Origin: Pseudomonas oryzae
GTDB taxonomy: Bacteria > Pseudomonadota > Gammaproteobacteria > Pseudomonadales > Pseudomonadaceae
Length of the DNA stretch: 64,000 nt
Assembly (NCBI RefSeq): GCF_900104805.1
Contig: NZ_LT629751.1
Location: 1,717,001 to 1,781,000 of the forward strand
Reading direction: 5' to 3'
Shown here: piece after piece, positions 43,551 to 52,190 of the stretch
How positions within the stretch are numbered: position 1 is the stretch's first letter
Layout: each line of letters starts with the position of its first letter
Translations under genes and position numbers: made by a program
The notes under the pieces: model-generated
Databases searched by the model: none
The model's input: the letters and a program-made list of their open reading frames with translations, nothing else
What the model was told of the DNA's origin: nothing

Positions 43551-45770
43551 GTGAGCATCATCCTGCGCAGCCTGCAGCACCCCCGCGCCTCGCTCGTCGT
43601 CCTGGCCGGCCTGCTCCTGGCGTTACCCCTCGGCATCCGCCTGACCCTGGGCTGGTCCGACCCTCTCGGCTATCTGTCCGACCTGGCCATCGGCACCCTG
43701 CTGATCGTCCTGCTCTACCGCCGCCCCTGGTGGCTGGCCCTGCCCGTGCTGCTGGCCTGGAGCCTGCTGAGCGTGGCGGCCGTCGAACTGGTCAGCGCGG
43801 TCGGTCGGCTGCCCAACCCGGCAGACCTGCAATACCTGTTCGATCCGCAATTCGTGGAAAACTCCACTTCCGGCAGCACCGCGCATCCCTGGATCGCCGC
43901 GAGCCTGTTCGGCGGCCTGGCGCTCTGGCTGCTCGGCCAGTGGCTGGGCCGTGCGCAATCCGCCGTCCGCCTGCCTCGGCATGCCTGGCTGGCGCCGCTG
44001 GCGCTGCTGCTGGCGCACGGCGGCATCCAGCAGTTGCGCCCCAGCGCGGCGGACCAGTGGCAGTTGTTCAACCTTCCCCACCAGTTGCTGGCCACCGTCA
44101 TCGGCAGCGGGCAGACGAAGGTGAATGAGTGGCTGGAAGGTGACGTCGCCGATGCGCCCCCGCAGATGGCCGGGCTCAACCGCCTCGACCTCAAGGGCAA
44201 GAAGCTGCTGAACGCCCCGGGACGCGCCCGCAACGTGCTGATCGTCACCCTCGAGGGCATTCCGGGGGCCTACATCGCGACCAACCGCGCGGCCCTGAAC
44301 AGCAGCTACCGGGAAAACCTGATGCCCAAGCTGAGCGCCTGGGCCGAGCGGGGCATGAACACGCCGGACTACGTGCTGCACAGCCACCAGACCATTCGCG
44401 GCCTGTACGCGATGCTCTGCGGCGACTACGACAAGCTCGACAGCGGCACGCCCAAGGGCCTCGAGATGCTGACGCAGAACCAGCGCAACCTGGCCTGCCT
44501 GCCGGCCCAGTTGCAGCATCGCGGCTTCGCCACCCACTACCTGCAGGGCGCCGGCCTCCGGTTCATGGCCAAGGACCGGATCATGCCGCACATCGGCTTT
44601 GTGGCCACCCGGGGCGTGGAGTGGTTCAAGAAGCCCTCCCATCTGAATTTCCCGTGGGGCAAGGACGACCGGTCGTTCTTCGAAGGCGCACTGGACTACG
44701 TCGCCCAGCTGCGCCGCAGCCAGCAGCCGTGGATGCTCACCCTGCTGACGGTCGGCACCCACCAGCCCTACTCCGCACCGGCCGCATACCTGAAGCGCCA
44801 CAAGACGGCCAAGCAGGCCGCCGTGGCCTACCTGGACGATGCGCTGGACGACTTCCTGGCCGGCCTGGAGCGCCAGGGCGTGCTGAAGGACACCCTGGTC
44901 GTCATCACCTCGGACGAATCCCACGGCATCGACGGCGTGCGCCTCGCCTCGGCCTGGGGCTTCAACCTGGTGCTGGCTCCGGAGCAGAAGCAGCTGCCGC
45001 GGATCAAGTCCGGGGTCTACGGACACGTCGACCTCAGCGTATCGGTGCTCGACTATTTCGGCTTCCCTGCCCCCAGGGCCCTCAGCGGCCGATCGCTGTT
45101 CCGCGACTACCGTCAGGGCCGCGAGATCATGTCGTACACCAATGGCCTGCTGCGCTATCACGATGGCAAGGGCACCCTGACCGAGTGCGACTTCCAGCAG
45201 CTCTGCCGGGATTACGCCAGCACCGGTTTCATCGCCGAGCAGGCGCCCCTGCTCGGCCAGTATGACGGTCGGCGCGCCCGCCAGGTCGCCGCGCGGGCCA
45301 CAGAGCTCGATCGCTCGCTGCTGCGTAGCTCGCTGAACCAGCTCTACCAGTTCGGCAGCCCGGCCAGCATCCGGCTCAAGGCGAAGATCAAGGACGACTG
45401 GGCGGACAACCTGATCGGCGCCCAGTATCTGGAGCTGCCCAAGGGTTCGCAGACCCGGGTGCGCCTGACCGTGCGCTCGACCGACCCGAAGCAGAAGGCC
45501 TACATCCTGCTCAAGGCCAAGGAATTCGAGCGGGACGTGCCGCTGGACATCCCGGCCAGGATGCTGGTTACCCCGGAAAAGCCCTTGCAGATGGACTTCA
45601 CCTTCCACAACCCCGAGTCGCGCAAGGCGTTCTCCTTCCACCTGCTCGGCTACGGACGAGGCGCCATCGAGGTCAGCGACTTCAGCGTGATCACCGAGCC
45701 GGTGGAACAGACGGAGGTCGTGGAAGAGCCGCAAGTCCTGGAGGACGGCGACAGCGCCCAGTCGAGCTAG
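43551..45770 (+). CDS. LTA-synthase-family membrane sulfatase-like protein
   Basis: A 739-residue protein with about four N-terminal membrane helices (up to residue 165) and an extracytoplasmic alkaline-phosphatase-type domain: VLIVTLEGIPGAYIA (metal glutamate), LHSHQTIRGLYAML (nucleophile threonine) and VVITSDESHGIDG, where the usual DHG is replaced by DESHG. After about residue 560 comes an extra beta-rich domain of about 150 residues and an acidic tail. It probably transfers a phospho-group to an envelope glycan or lipid. The GTG start has GAAGG upstream. It differs strongly from the enzyme at 30354-32441. Confidence 0.85.
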   Translation: MSIILRSLQHPRASLVVLAGLLLALPLGIRLTLGWSDPLGYLSDLAIGTLLIVLLYRRPWWLALPVLLAWSLLSVAAVELVSAVGRLPNPADLQYLFDPQFVENSTSGSTAHPWIAASLFGGLALWLLGQWLGRAQSAVRLPRHAWLAPLALLLAHGGIQQLRPSAADQWQLFNLPHQLLATVIGSGQTKVNEWLEGDVADAPPQMAGLNRLDLKGKKLLNAPGRARNVLIVTLEGIPGAYIATNRAALNSSYRENLMPKLSAWAERGMNTPDYVLHSHQTIRGLYAMLCGDYDKLDSGTPKGLEMLTQNQRNLACLPAQLQHRGFATHYLQGAGLRFMAKDRIMPHIGFVATRGVEWFKKPSHLNFPWGKDDRSFFEGALDYVAQLRRSQQPWMLTLLTVGTHQPYSAPAAYLKRHKTAKQAAVAYLDDALDDFLAGLERQGVLKDTLVVITSDESHGIDGVRLASAWGFNLVLAPEQKQLPRIKSGVYGHVDLSVSVLDYFGFPAPRALSGRSLFRDYRQGREIMSYTNGLLRYHDGKGTLTECDFQQLCRDYASTGFIAEQAPLLGQYDGRRARQVAARATELDRSLLRSSLNQLYQFGSPASIRLKAKIKDDWADNLIGAQYLELPKGSQTRVRLTVRSTDPKQKAYILLKAKEFERDVPLDIPARMLVTPEKPLQMDFTFHNPESRKAFSFHLLGYGRGAIEVSDFSVITEPVEQTEVVEEPQVLEDGDSAQSS

Positions 45771-45955
45771 TGGCCTGTCCGTCCGGCTCAGTTGGTCGAT
45801 TGCGGCGCCCATGACCCCGCGCCTGCGTTGCCGCCTGGGGAGGTCGAGCACGCCCCTCTGCCGCCCGGCGCGCAGGAGGGCTGCCGGCCGCTGATCTAAC
45901 CTGATGCAAGGCCCACCCGCCCGGCAGGCCGGACCTCTTCCACAGGCAGGCGGAC

Positions 45956-46852
45956 ATGACGAAACGACAGATCGCGGTGATCGGCCTCGGCCGGCTCGGG
46001 CGCCGCTGCGCCGAACTGCTGCTCAGCGATTCCGGCCTGGCGCTCGCCGGCGTGGTGCGGCGCAACCCGGCGCCGCTCGACTGGCCGGGCGACATCCCGG
46101 TGGTCGGTCACATCAGCGAGCTGCGCGGGGTCGATGCCGTGCTGGTCTGCGTGCCGGTCGATGCGGTCCTCGGCCAGGCGCGTGAACTGCTGCAGCACCA
46201 GCTGCCACTGGTCGAATGCGCCCGCCTGCACGGCGCGGCCTTCGTCGCGCACAAGGCGGAGCTGCAGCGCATGGCCCACCTGTACCGGGCCACCGCGGTG
46301 CTTGGCGCGGGCTGCGATCCGGGCCTGCTGTCCCTGCTGCGCAGCCAGTTCGCCCTGCCGCTCCCCCACGGCCGTACCCAGGCCAGCCTGCACACCGCAA
46401 GCAGCCTGCACCACAGCCTGGCCGCCGAGGGTGTCGAGGGCGTGCGCACGGCGCTGGCCACCGAGCTGAAGACGGCCGACGGCCGCGTGCAGCGCTACGT
46501 CTACGTGGAGCTGGAACCCGGCGCCGACCGCCTGGCCGTCGAGGACGCCATCCTCGGTGACCCGCTGTATCTCGACGAGGAAACCCTGGTGTTCCCGGTG
46601 GCCAGCGTCGCCGACCTGGAGGAAACCGACCGCGGCCTGCTGCTGGAGCGCCATGCGGCGGCGAGCAATGGCAGCCACGCCGCCATGCTGCTGGAAGCGC
46701 GCTTCAACGAGATCGAGCTGGCCGCACGCATGATGCTGGCCGGCGCGCGGGCGCTGCCGCTGCTGCAACGCGGCGCCTGGTCGCTGCTCGACATCCCGCC
46801 GCTGCTGCTGTGGGGGAATCAGGGCGCGGCGGCGGAGCTGGAATGGATGTAG
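45956..46852 (+). CDS. NAD(P)-binding oxidoreductase, diaminopimelate-dehydrogenase-like
   Basis: A 298-residue protein with an N-terminal Rossmann fold (IAVIGLGRLGRRCAELLL), DAVLVCVPVDAVLGQAREL near residues 60-78, and LGAGCDPGLLSLLRSQF in the middle, a pattern seen in meso-diaminopimelate dehydrogenase and related Gfo/Idh-type enzymes. The true substrate is uncertain. Its end converges with glcC, seven bases apart. No neighbouring lysine-pathway gene supports the diaminopimelate role. Confidence 0.6.
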   Translation: MTKRQIAVIGLGRLGRRCAELLLSDSGLALAGVVRRNPAPLDWPGDIPVVGHISELRGVDAVLVCVPVDAVLGQARELLQHQLPLVECARLHGAAFVAHKAELQRMAHLYRATAVLGAGCDPGLLSLLRSQFALPLPHGRTQASLHTASSLHHSLAAEGVEGVRTALATELKTADGRVQRYVYVELEPGADRLAVEDAILGDPLYLDEETLVFPVASVADLEETDRGLLLERHAAASNGSHAAMLLEARFNEIELAARMMLAGARALPLLQRGAWSLLDIPPLLLWGNQGAAAELEWM

Positions 46853-46858
46853 CCCCGC

Positions 46859-47659
46859 TCAGTTCCAGCCCTCCAGGCGCATGGTCGCGCGCACCAGGCG
46901 CTGCTCCTCCTGCTCGATCTCGCGCAGGTTGTCGCGGATGCTCTCGATGTGTTCGCGGGCGGCGCGCTGCGCCTGGCTCGGCTGGCGCTCGCAGATGGCG
47001 TGGAACAGCCGCGCATGCTGGCGGTCGATCTGCCGCTTCTGCACCGGCCGGTGGTAGAGGTTGTTCACCGAGGCGAACACGGTGCTCAGCATCAGTTCGC
47101 TGAGCGACTGCAGGGTGTGCACCAGCACCGGATTGTGCGAGGCCTCGCTGATCGCCCGGTGGAAGGCGTGGTCGCGGCGGGCGTGCTCGCGCGGGTCGAC
47201 GGGCGTGGGCTCGTCGTGCACGGCGGACATTTCCTCGTAGCGCCGCCGCAGCAGGATCAGGTCGGCCTCGGTGGCGCGCAGCGCCGCCAGGCGCGCCGAC
47301 TCACCCTCCAGCAGCGCGCGCACCTCGAGCAGGTCGTAGAGGGTGCGCGGCTGCGAGCTGAACAGGTGCATCAGCGGCGAGGCGTCGCTGCCGCGGTTGA
47401 GGTCGGCGACGAACGAGCCGCGGCCCTGCTCGGTATCGATGATCCCGCGCCCGCGCAGCACCCGCAGCCCCTCGCGCAGCGCCGAACGCGAACAGCCGAG
47501 CTTCTCCACCAGGCGCCGCTCGGACGGCAGCGCCTGGCCCTTCTTCAGCACGCCATCGACGATCAGCCGCTCGATGCGCTCGGCAACCTGGTCGGCCACC
47601 CGCTGCCCCCTGTCACCGCCACCACCCGCCATGCCCGCCATGCCCGCCATGCCCGCCAT
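46859..47659 (-). CDS. glcC: GntR/FadR-family regulator of the glc operon
   Basis: A 266-residue FadR-type regulator: winged helix (about residues 20-85, with LPSERRLVEKLGCSRSALRE) and an FCD ligand domain with RDHAFHRAISEASHNP. It is divergent from glcD, the usual place of the glycolate-responsive activator GlcC. The N-terminus is MAG repeated four times, encoded by a 9-bp tandem repeat. The first ATG (47659) has GGGAGG five bases upstream, but three further in-frame ATGs follow. Two palindromic operators lie in the divergent region. Confidence 0.88.
   Translation of the reverse strand: MAGMAGMAGMAGGGGDRGQRVADQVAERIERLIVDGVLKKGQALPSERRLVEKLGCSRSALREGLRVLRGRGIIDTEQGRGSFVADLNRGSDASPLMHLFSSQPRTLYDLLEVRALLEGESARLAALRATEADLILLRRRYEEMSAVHDEPTPVDPREHARRDHAFHRAISEASHNPVLVHTLQSLSELMLSTVFASVNNLYHRPVQKRQIDRQHARLFHAICERQPSQAQRAAREHIESIRDNLREIEQEEQRLVRATMRLEGWN
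47630..47659 (-). repeat. 9-bp tandem repeat encoding MAG at the glcC start
   Basis: The unit ATGGCGGGC is repeated so that ATG codons stand at 47659, 47650, 47641 and 47632, all in frame. Slippage would add or remove whole MAG units and alternative starts without a frameshift. Confidence 0.9.
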
Positions 47660-47675
47660 GCCCGCCTCCCGCCAG

Positions 47676-47692
47676 AACTGGTCCGACCAGTT
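47676..47692. promoter_or_regulatory. FadR-type operator next to glcC
   Basis: AACTGGTCCGACCAGTT is a perfect 17-base palindrome, 16 bases upstream of the glcC start. It fits the FadR-subfamily consensus TnGTnnnACnA and probably mediates autoregulation by GlcC. Confidence 0.75.
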
Positions 47693-47774
47693 GCTTCAGT
47701 GCAGCCAATCTAGGCGCACCGACCGGCCCAGGCAAGGCATACAGCGGGATTCTGACGAAAGTATTAGGCGCAAA

Positions 47775-47789
47775 ACTGGTCGGACCAGT
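47775..47789. promoter_or_regulatory. FadR-type operator toward glcD
   Basis: ACTGGTCGGACCAGT is a perfect 15-base palindrome nearly identical to the site at 47676-47692, with centres 98 bases apart, and lies about 140 bases before glcD. It is the likely site for control of glcDEFGBA. Confidence 0.75.
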
Positions 47790-47929
47790 CCATCGACAAC
47801 TGGACGCCGCGGCAACCCTGGCCGAATCTTCACCCGCCGTGGTTCCTCGCATCCGCCCTGCCAGCATCGCCTGGCGGCAGCCGAACCGGCGGGCACGACA
47901 ACTACAAGAAATCAGCCGTGTGAGCCCCC

Positions 47930-49429
47930 ATGAACATTCTCTACGACGAACGCCTGGACGGCGCCCTGCCCCGGGTGGACAAGGCGGCCCTGCTCGCCGA
48001 GCTGCGCCAGAGCCTGCCCGACCTGGAAATCCTCCACGAGCCGGAAGACCTGCGCCCCTACGAGTGCGACGGCCTCTCCGCCTACCGCACCGCGCCGATG
48101 CTGGTGGTGCTGCCGCGGACCGTCGAGCAGGTCGAGACCCTGCTGCTGCTCTGCCACCAACGCGGCGTGCCGGTGGTGCCGCGCGGCGCCGGCACCGGGC
48201 TGTCCGGCGGCGCGCTGCCGCTGGAACAGGGCGTGCTGCTGGTGATGGCGCGCTTCAACCGCATCCTCGAGGTCAACCCGCAGGGCCGCTATGCCCGCGT
48301 GCAGCCGGGCGTGCGCAACCTGGCGATCTCCCAGGCCGCCGCGCCGCACGAGCTGTACTACGCGCCCGACCCCTCCTCGCAGATCGCCTGCTCGATCGGC
48401 GGCAACGTCGCCGAGAACGCCGGCGGCGTGCACTGCCTGAAGTACGGCCTGACCGTGCACAACCTGCTCAAGGTCGAGATCCTCACCATGCGCGGCGAGC
48501 GCCTGACCCTCGGCTCCGACGCCCTCGACAGCCCCGGCTTCGACCTGCTGGCGCTGTTCACCGGCTCCGAGGGCATGCTCGGCGTGGTCACCGAGATCAC
48601 CGTCAAGCTGCTGCCCAAGCCGCAGGTGGCGCGCGTGCTGCTGGCCAGCTTCGACTCGGTGGAGAAGGCCGGCCGGGCGGTCGGCGACATCATCGCCGCC
48701 GGCATCATCCCCGGCGGCCTGGAGATGATGGACAACCTGTCGATCCGCGCGGTCGAGGACTTCATCCACGCCGGCTACCCGGTGGACGCCGCCGCCATCC
48801 TGCTCTGCGAGCTGGACGGCGTGGAGGCCGACGTGCAGGACGACTGCCAGCGCGTCGAGCAGGTGCTGAAGGCCGCCGGCGCCACCGAGGTGCGCCTGGC
48901 GCGCAACGAGGCCGAGCGCGTCAAGTTCTGGGCCGGGCGCAAGAACGCCTTCCCGGCGGTCGGGCGCATCTCGCCGGACTACTACTGCATGGACGGCACC
49001 ATCCCGCGCCGCGAGCTGCCGCGCGTGCTGCAGGGCATCGCCGACCTCTCCGAGCAGTACGGCCTGCGCGTGGCCAACGTGTTCCACGCCGGCGACGGCA
49101 ACATGCACCCGCTGATCCTGTTCGATGCCAACCAGCCCGGCGAGCTGGAGCGCGCAGAGGAGCTGGGCGGCAAGATCCTCGAACTGTGCGTCGCGGTCGG
49201 CGGCAGCATCACCGGCGAGCACGGCGTCGGCCGCGAAAAGATCAACCAGATGTGCGCCCAGTTCAACGCCGACGAGCTGACCACCTTCCACGCGGTGAAG
49301 GCGGCCTTCGACCCCAGCGGCCTGCTCAATCCCGGCAAGAACATCCCGACCCTGCACCGCTGCGCCGAGTTCGGCGCCATGCACGTGCACCACGGCAAGC
49401 TGCCCTTCCCCGAACTGGAGCGTTTCTGA
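47930..49429 (+). CDS. glcD: Glycolate oxidase subunit GlcD
   Basis: A 499-residue FAD-linked oxidase: PCMH-type FAD-binding domain with VVPRGAGTGLSGGALP (about residues 78-93) and SSQIACSIGGNVAENAGG, and a C-terminal domain with HAGDGNMHPLI and GEHGVGREK, the usual GlcD signature. It oxidises glycolate to glyoxylate, passing electrons to GlcE/GlcF and the respiratory chain. Its stop overlaps the glcE start by one base. Confidence 0.97.
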   Translation: MNILYDERLDGALPRVDKAALLAELRQSLPDLEILHEPEDLRPYECDGLSAYRTAPMLVVLPRTVEQVETLLLLCHQRGVPVVPRGAGTGLSGGALPLEQGVLLVMARFNRILEVNPQGRYARVQPGVRNLAISQAAAPHELYYAPDPSSQIACSIGGNVAENAGGVHCLKYGLTVHNLLKVEILTMRGERLTLGSDALDSPGFDLLALFTGSEGMLGVVTEITVKLLPKPQVARVLLASFDSVEKAGRAVGDIIAAGIIPGGLEMMDNLSIRAVEDFIHAGYPVDAAAILLCELDGVEADVQDDCQRVEQVLKAAGATEVRLARNEAERVKFWAGRKNAFPAVGRISPDYYCMDGTIPRRELPRVLQGIADLSEQYGLRVANVFHAGDGNMHPLILFDANQPGELERAEELGGKILELCVAVGGSITGEHGVGREKINQMCAQFNADELTTFHAVKAAFDPSGLLNPGKNIPTLHRCAEFGAMHVHHGKLPFPELERF

Positions 49430-50481
49430 TGCTGCACGACTACGACGCCAGCGCGGCGCTGCTGGCCCAGGTCAACCACGCCCTGGAAACGGGCACGCCG
49501 CTGCGCATCCGCGGCGGCGACAGCAAGGCCTTCCTCGGCCGCCCGGTGGCCGGCGAGGAACTGGACACCCGCGACCACCGCGGCATCGTCAGCTACGACC
49601 CGACCGAGCTGGTGCTGACCGCCCGTGCCGGCACGCCGCTGCAGGAGATCGAGGCGGCGCTGGAAGCGGCCGGGCAGATGCTGCCCTGCGAGCCGCCGCA
49701 CCTGGGCATCGGCGCCACCCTCGGCGGCATGGTCGCCGCCGGCCTGTCCGGCCCGCGCCGCCCGTGGGCCGGCTCGGTGCGCGACTACGTGCTCGGCACG
49801 CGGATCATCACCGGCCACGGCAAGCACCTGCGCTTCGGCGGCGAGGTGATGAAGAACGTCGCCGGCTACGACCTGTCGCGCCTGATGGCCGGCAGCCTGG
49901 GCTGCCTGGGGCTGATCACCGAGGTGTCGCTCAAGGTGCTGCCCAAGCCGCGCCAGTGCCTCAGCCTGCGCCTGGAGATGGGCGTCGAGCAGGCGCTGGG
50001 CAAGTTCGCCGAGTGGGGCCAGCAGCCGCTGCCGATCAGCGCGGCCAGCCACGACGGCCGCGCCCTGCACCTGCGCCTGGAAGGCGGCGAAGGTTCGGTG
50101 CAGGCCTGCCGCCGCGACCTCGGCGGCGAGGAGATCGACAGCGGCTACTGGCTGGCGCTGCGCGAGCAGCGCCTGGCCTTCTTCGAGGGCGAGACGCCGC
50201 TGTGGCGTCTGTCGCTGCCGAACAACACCGGCGTGCTGGCGCTGCCGGGCGCGCAGCTGATCGACTGGGGCGGCGCGCAGCGCTGGCTGAAGTCCGGCGT
50301 CGACGCCGAGCAGATCCGCGCCGCGGCCGCCGCCGTGGGCGGCCACGCCACCCGCTGCAGCGCCGGCGACGACGCCCTCACCGCGCTGCCGGCGGCGCTG
50401 CTGCGCTACCACCGGAGCCTGAAGCAGCAACTCGACCCCAAGGGCATCTTCAACCCGGGCCGGATGTACGCGGAGGTCTGA
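49429..50481 (+). CDS. glcE: Glycolate oxidase FAD-binding subunit GlcE
   Basis: A 350-residue FAD-binding subunit with LRIRGGDSKAFLGR (residues 25-38), PPHLGIGATLGGMVAAGLSG and GGEVMKNVAGYDLSRLMAGS, all conserved in GlcE. The shared base with the glcD stop (TGATG) indicates translational coupling. It forms the membrane-bound glycolate oxidase with GlcD and GlcF. Confidence 0.97.
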   Translation: MLHDYDASAALLAQVNHALETGTPLRIRGGDSKAFLGRPVAGEELDTRDHRGIVSYDPTELVLTARAGTPLQEIEAALEAAGQMLPCEPPHLGIGATLGGMVAAGLSGPRRPWAGSVRDYVLGTRIITGHGKHLRFGGEVMKNVAGYDLSRLMAGSLGCLGLITEVSLKVLPKPRQCLSLRLEMGVEQALGKFAEWGQQPLPISAASHDGRALHLRLEGGEGSVQACRRDLGGEEIDSGYWLALREQRLAFFEGETPLWRLSLPNNTGVLALPGAQLIDWGGAQRWLKSGVDAEQIRAAAAAVGGHATRCSAGDDALTALPAALLRYHRSLKQQLDPKGIFNPGRMYAEV

Positions 50482-50490
50482 GAGCGAGCC

Positions 50491-51708
50491 ATGCAAACCA
50501 ATCTGAGCCAACAAGCCAAGCTGCTGCCGCGCGCCGAAGAGGCCGAACGCATCCTGCGCTCCTGCGTGCACTGCGGCTTCTGCACCGCGACCTGCCCGAC
50601 CTACCAGCTGCTCGGCGACGAGCTGGACGGCCCGCGCGGGCGCATCTACCTGATCAAGCAGGTGCTCGAAGGCCACGCGGTCAGCGCCAAGACCCAGCTG
50701 CACCTCGACCGCTGCCTGTCCTGCCGCAACTGCGAAACCACCTGCCCCTCCGGCGTGGACTACCACAACCTGCTGGACATCGGCCGCGCGGTGGTCGAGG
50801 CCAAAGTGCCGCGCCCGCTCGGCGAGCGCGTGCTGCGCGAGGCGCTGCGCACCGTGGTGCCGCGCCCGGCGCTGTTCAAGGCGCTGACCCAGGCCGGCCA
50901 GGCCTTCCGCCCGCTGCTGCCGCAGGCCCTGCAGGCCAAGCTGCCGCGCGAGATCCGTCCGGCCGGCAGCCGCCCGCAGGCGCGCCACGCCCGCCGCGTG
51001 CTGATGCTCGAAGGCTGCGCGCAGCCGGCGCTGTCGCCCAACACCAACGCCGCCGCCGCGCGGGTGCTGGACCGCCTGGGCATCAGCGTGGTGCCCGCCG
51101 CCGAGGCCGGCTGCTGCGGCGCGGTGGACTACCACCTCAACGCCCAGGAGCAGGGCTTGCAACGCGCGCGGCGCAACATCGACGCCTGGTGGCCGGCGAT
51201 CGAGGCCGGCGCCGAGGCCATCGTGCAGACCGCCAGCGGCTGCGGCGCCTTCGTCAAGGACTACGGCCATATGCTCGCCGGCGATCCGGCCTACGCCGCC
51301 AAGGCCGCGCGGGTCAGCGCCCTGGCCCGCGACCTGGTGGAGGTGCTGCGCGACGAGCCGCTGGAGCCGCTCGGCAAGGGCAGCGGGCAACGCCTGGCCT
51401 TCCACTGCCCGTGCACCCTGCAGCACGCGCAGAAGCTCGGCGGCGCGGTCGAGGCGATCCTCGGCCGCCTCGGCTTCGACCTCGCCAGCGTGCCGGACAG
51501 CCACCTGTGCTGCGGCTCGGCCGGCACCTACTCGCTGACCCAGCCGGAGCTGTCGCGCCAGCTGCGCGACAACAGGCTCGACGCCCTGGAGAGCGGCAAA
51601 CCCGCGGTGATCGTCACCGCCAACATCGGCTGCCAGACCCACCTCGACAGCGCCGGGCGCACCCCGGTGCGCCACTGGATCGAACTGGTCGACGAAGCCC
51701 TGCGCTGA
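50491..51708 (+). CDS. glcF: Glycolate oxidase iron-sulfur subunit GlcF
   Basis: A 405-residue protein with two 4Fe-4S motifs, CVHCGFCTATCP (about residues 25-36) and CLSCRNCETTCP (about 76-87), and two CCG domains (GCCGAVDYHL and LCCGSAGTYS). It carries electrons from the flavin subunits to the quinone pool. It starts nine bases after glcE. Confidence 0.97.
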   Translation: MQTNLSQQAKLLPRAEEAERILRSCVHCGFCTATCPTYQLLGDELDGPRGRIYLIKQVLEGHAVSAKTQLHLDRCLSCRNCETTCPSGVDYHNLLDIGRAVVEAKVPRPLGERVLREALRTVVPRPALFKALTQAGQAFRPLLPQALQAKLPREIRPAGSRPQARHARRVLMLEGCAQPALSPNTNAAAARVLDRLGISVVPAAEAGCCGAVDYHLNAQEQGLQRARRNIDAWWPAIEAGAEAIVQTASGCGAFVKDYGHMLAGDPAYAAKAARVSALARDLVEVLRDEPLEPLGKGSGQRLAFHCPCTLQHAQKLGGAVEAILGRLGFDLASVPDSHLCCGSAGTYSLTQPELSRQLRDNRLDALESGKPAVIVTANIGCQTHLDSAGRTPVRHWIELVDEALR

Positions 51709-51736
51709 CCGCCCCCGGACAACAAGAGAGAACACC

Positions 51737-52153
51737 ATGCAAAGCAAAGCCGTACTCGGCCAACAGGAAGTGGCGCGCATCCTCGAGCGCGCCCGTGAGG
51801 AAGCCCAGCGCAACAAGTGGGCGGTCGCCATCGCCGTGGTCGACGACGGCGGCCATCCGCTGGGCCTCGCGCGCCTCGACGGCTGCGCGCCGATCGGCGC
51901 CTACATCGCCCAGGAGAAGGCGCGCAGCGCCGCCCTCGGCCGCCGCGAAACCAAGGGCTACGAGGAGATGGTCAACGGCGGCCGCACCGCCTTCGTCAGC
52001 GCGCCGCTGCTGACCTCGCTGGAAGGCGGCGTGCCGGTGCTGGTCGACGGCCAGGTGGTCGGCGCGGTGGGCGTCTCCGGCGTCAAGGCCGAGCAGGACG
52101 CCCAGGTGGCCAAGGCCGGCGTCGCCGGGCTGCTCTGGGCACAGCCCGTCTGA
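51737..52153 (+). CDS. glcG: GlcG/HbpS-family protein
   Basis: A 138-residue protein of the GlcG/HbpS (DUF336) family with [20 protein letters not shown] near residues 29-48, [12 protein letters not shown], and a C-terminal [20 protein letters not shown]. It is a regular member of glc operons, but its role is unclear; relatives bind haem or cobalamin, or assist in degradation pathways. RBS AGAGA; 28 bases after glcF. Confidence 0.93.
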   Translation: MQSKAVLGQQEVARILERAREEAQRNKWAVAIAVVDDGGHPLGLARLDGCAPIGAYIAQEKARSAALGRRETKGYEEMVNGGRTAFVSAPLLTSLEGGVPVLVDGQVVGAVGVSGVKAEQDAQVAKAGVAGLLWAQPV

Positions 52154-52190
52154 CCCGCCCCACGGAACATATCAGCAGAGGAGAAACGAC

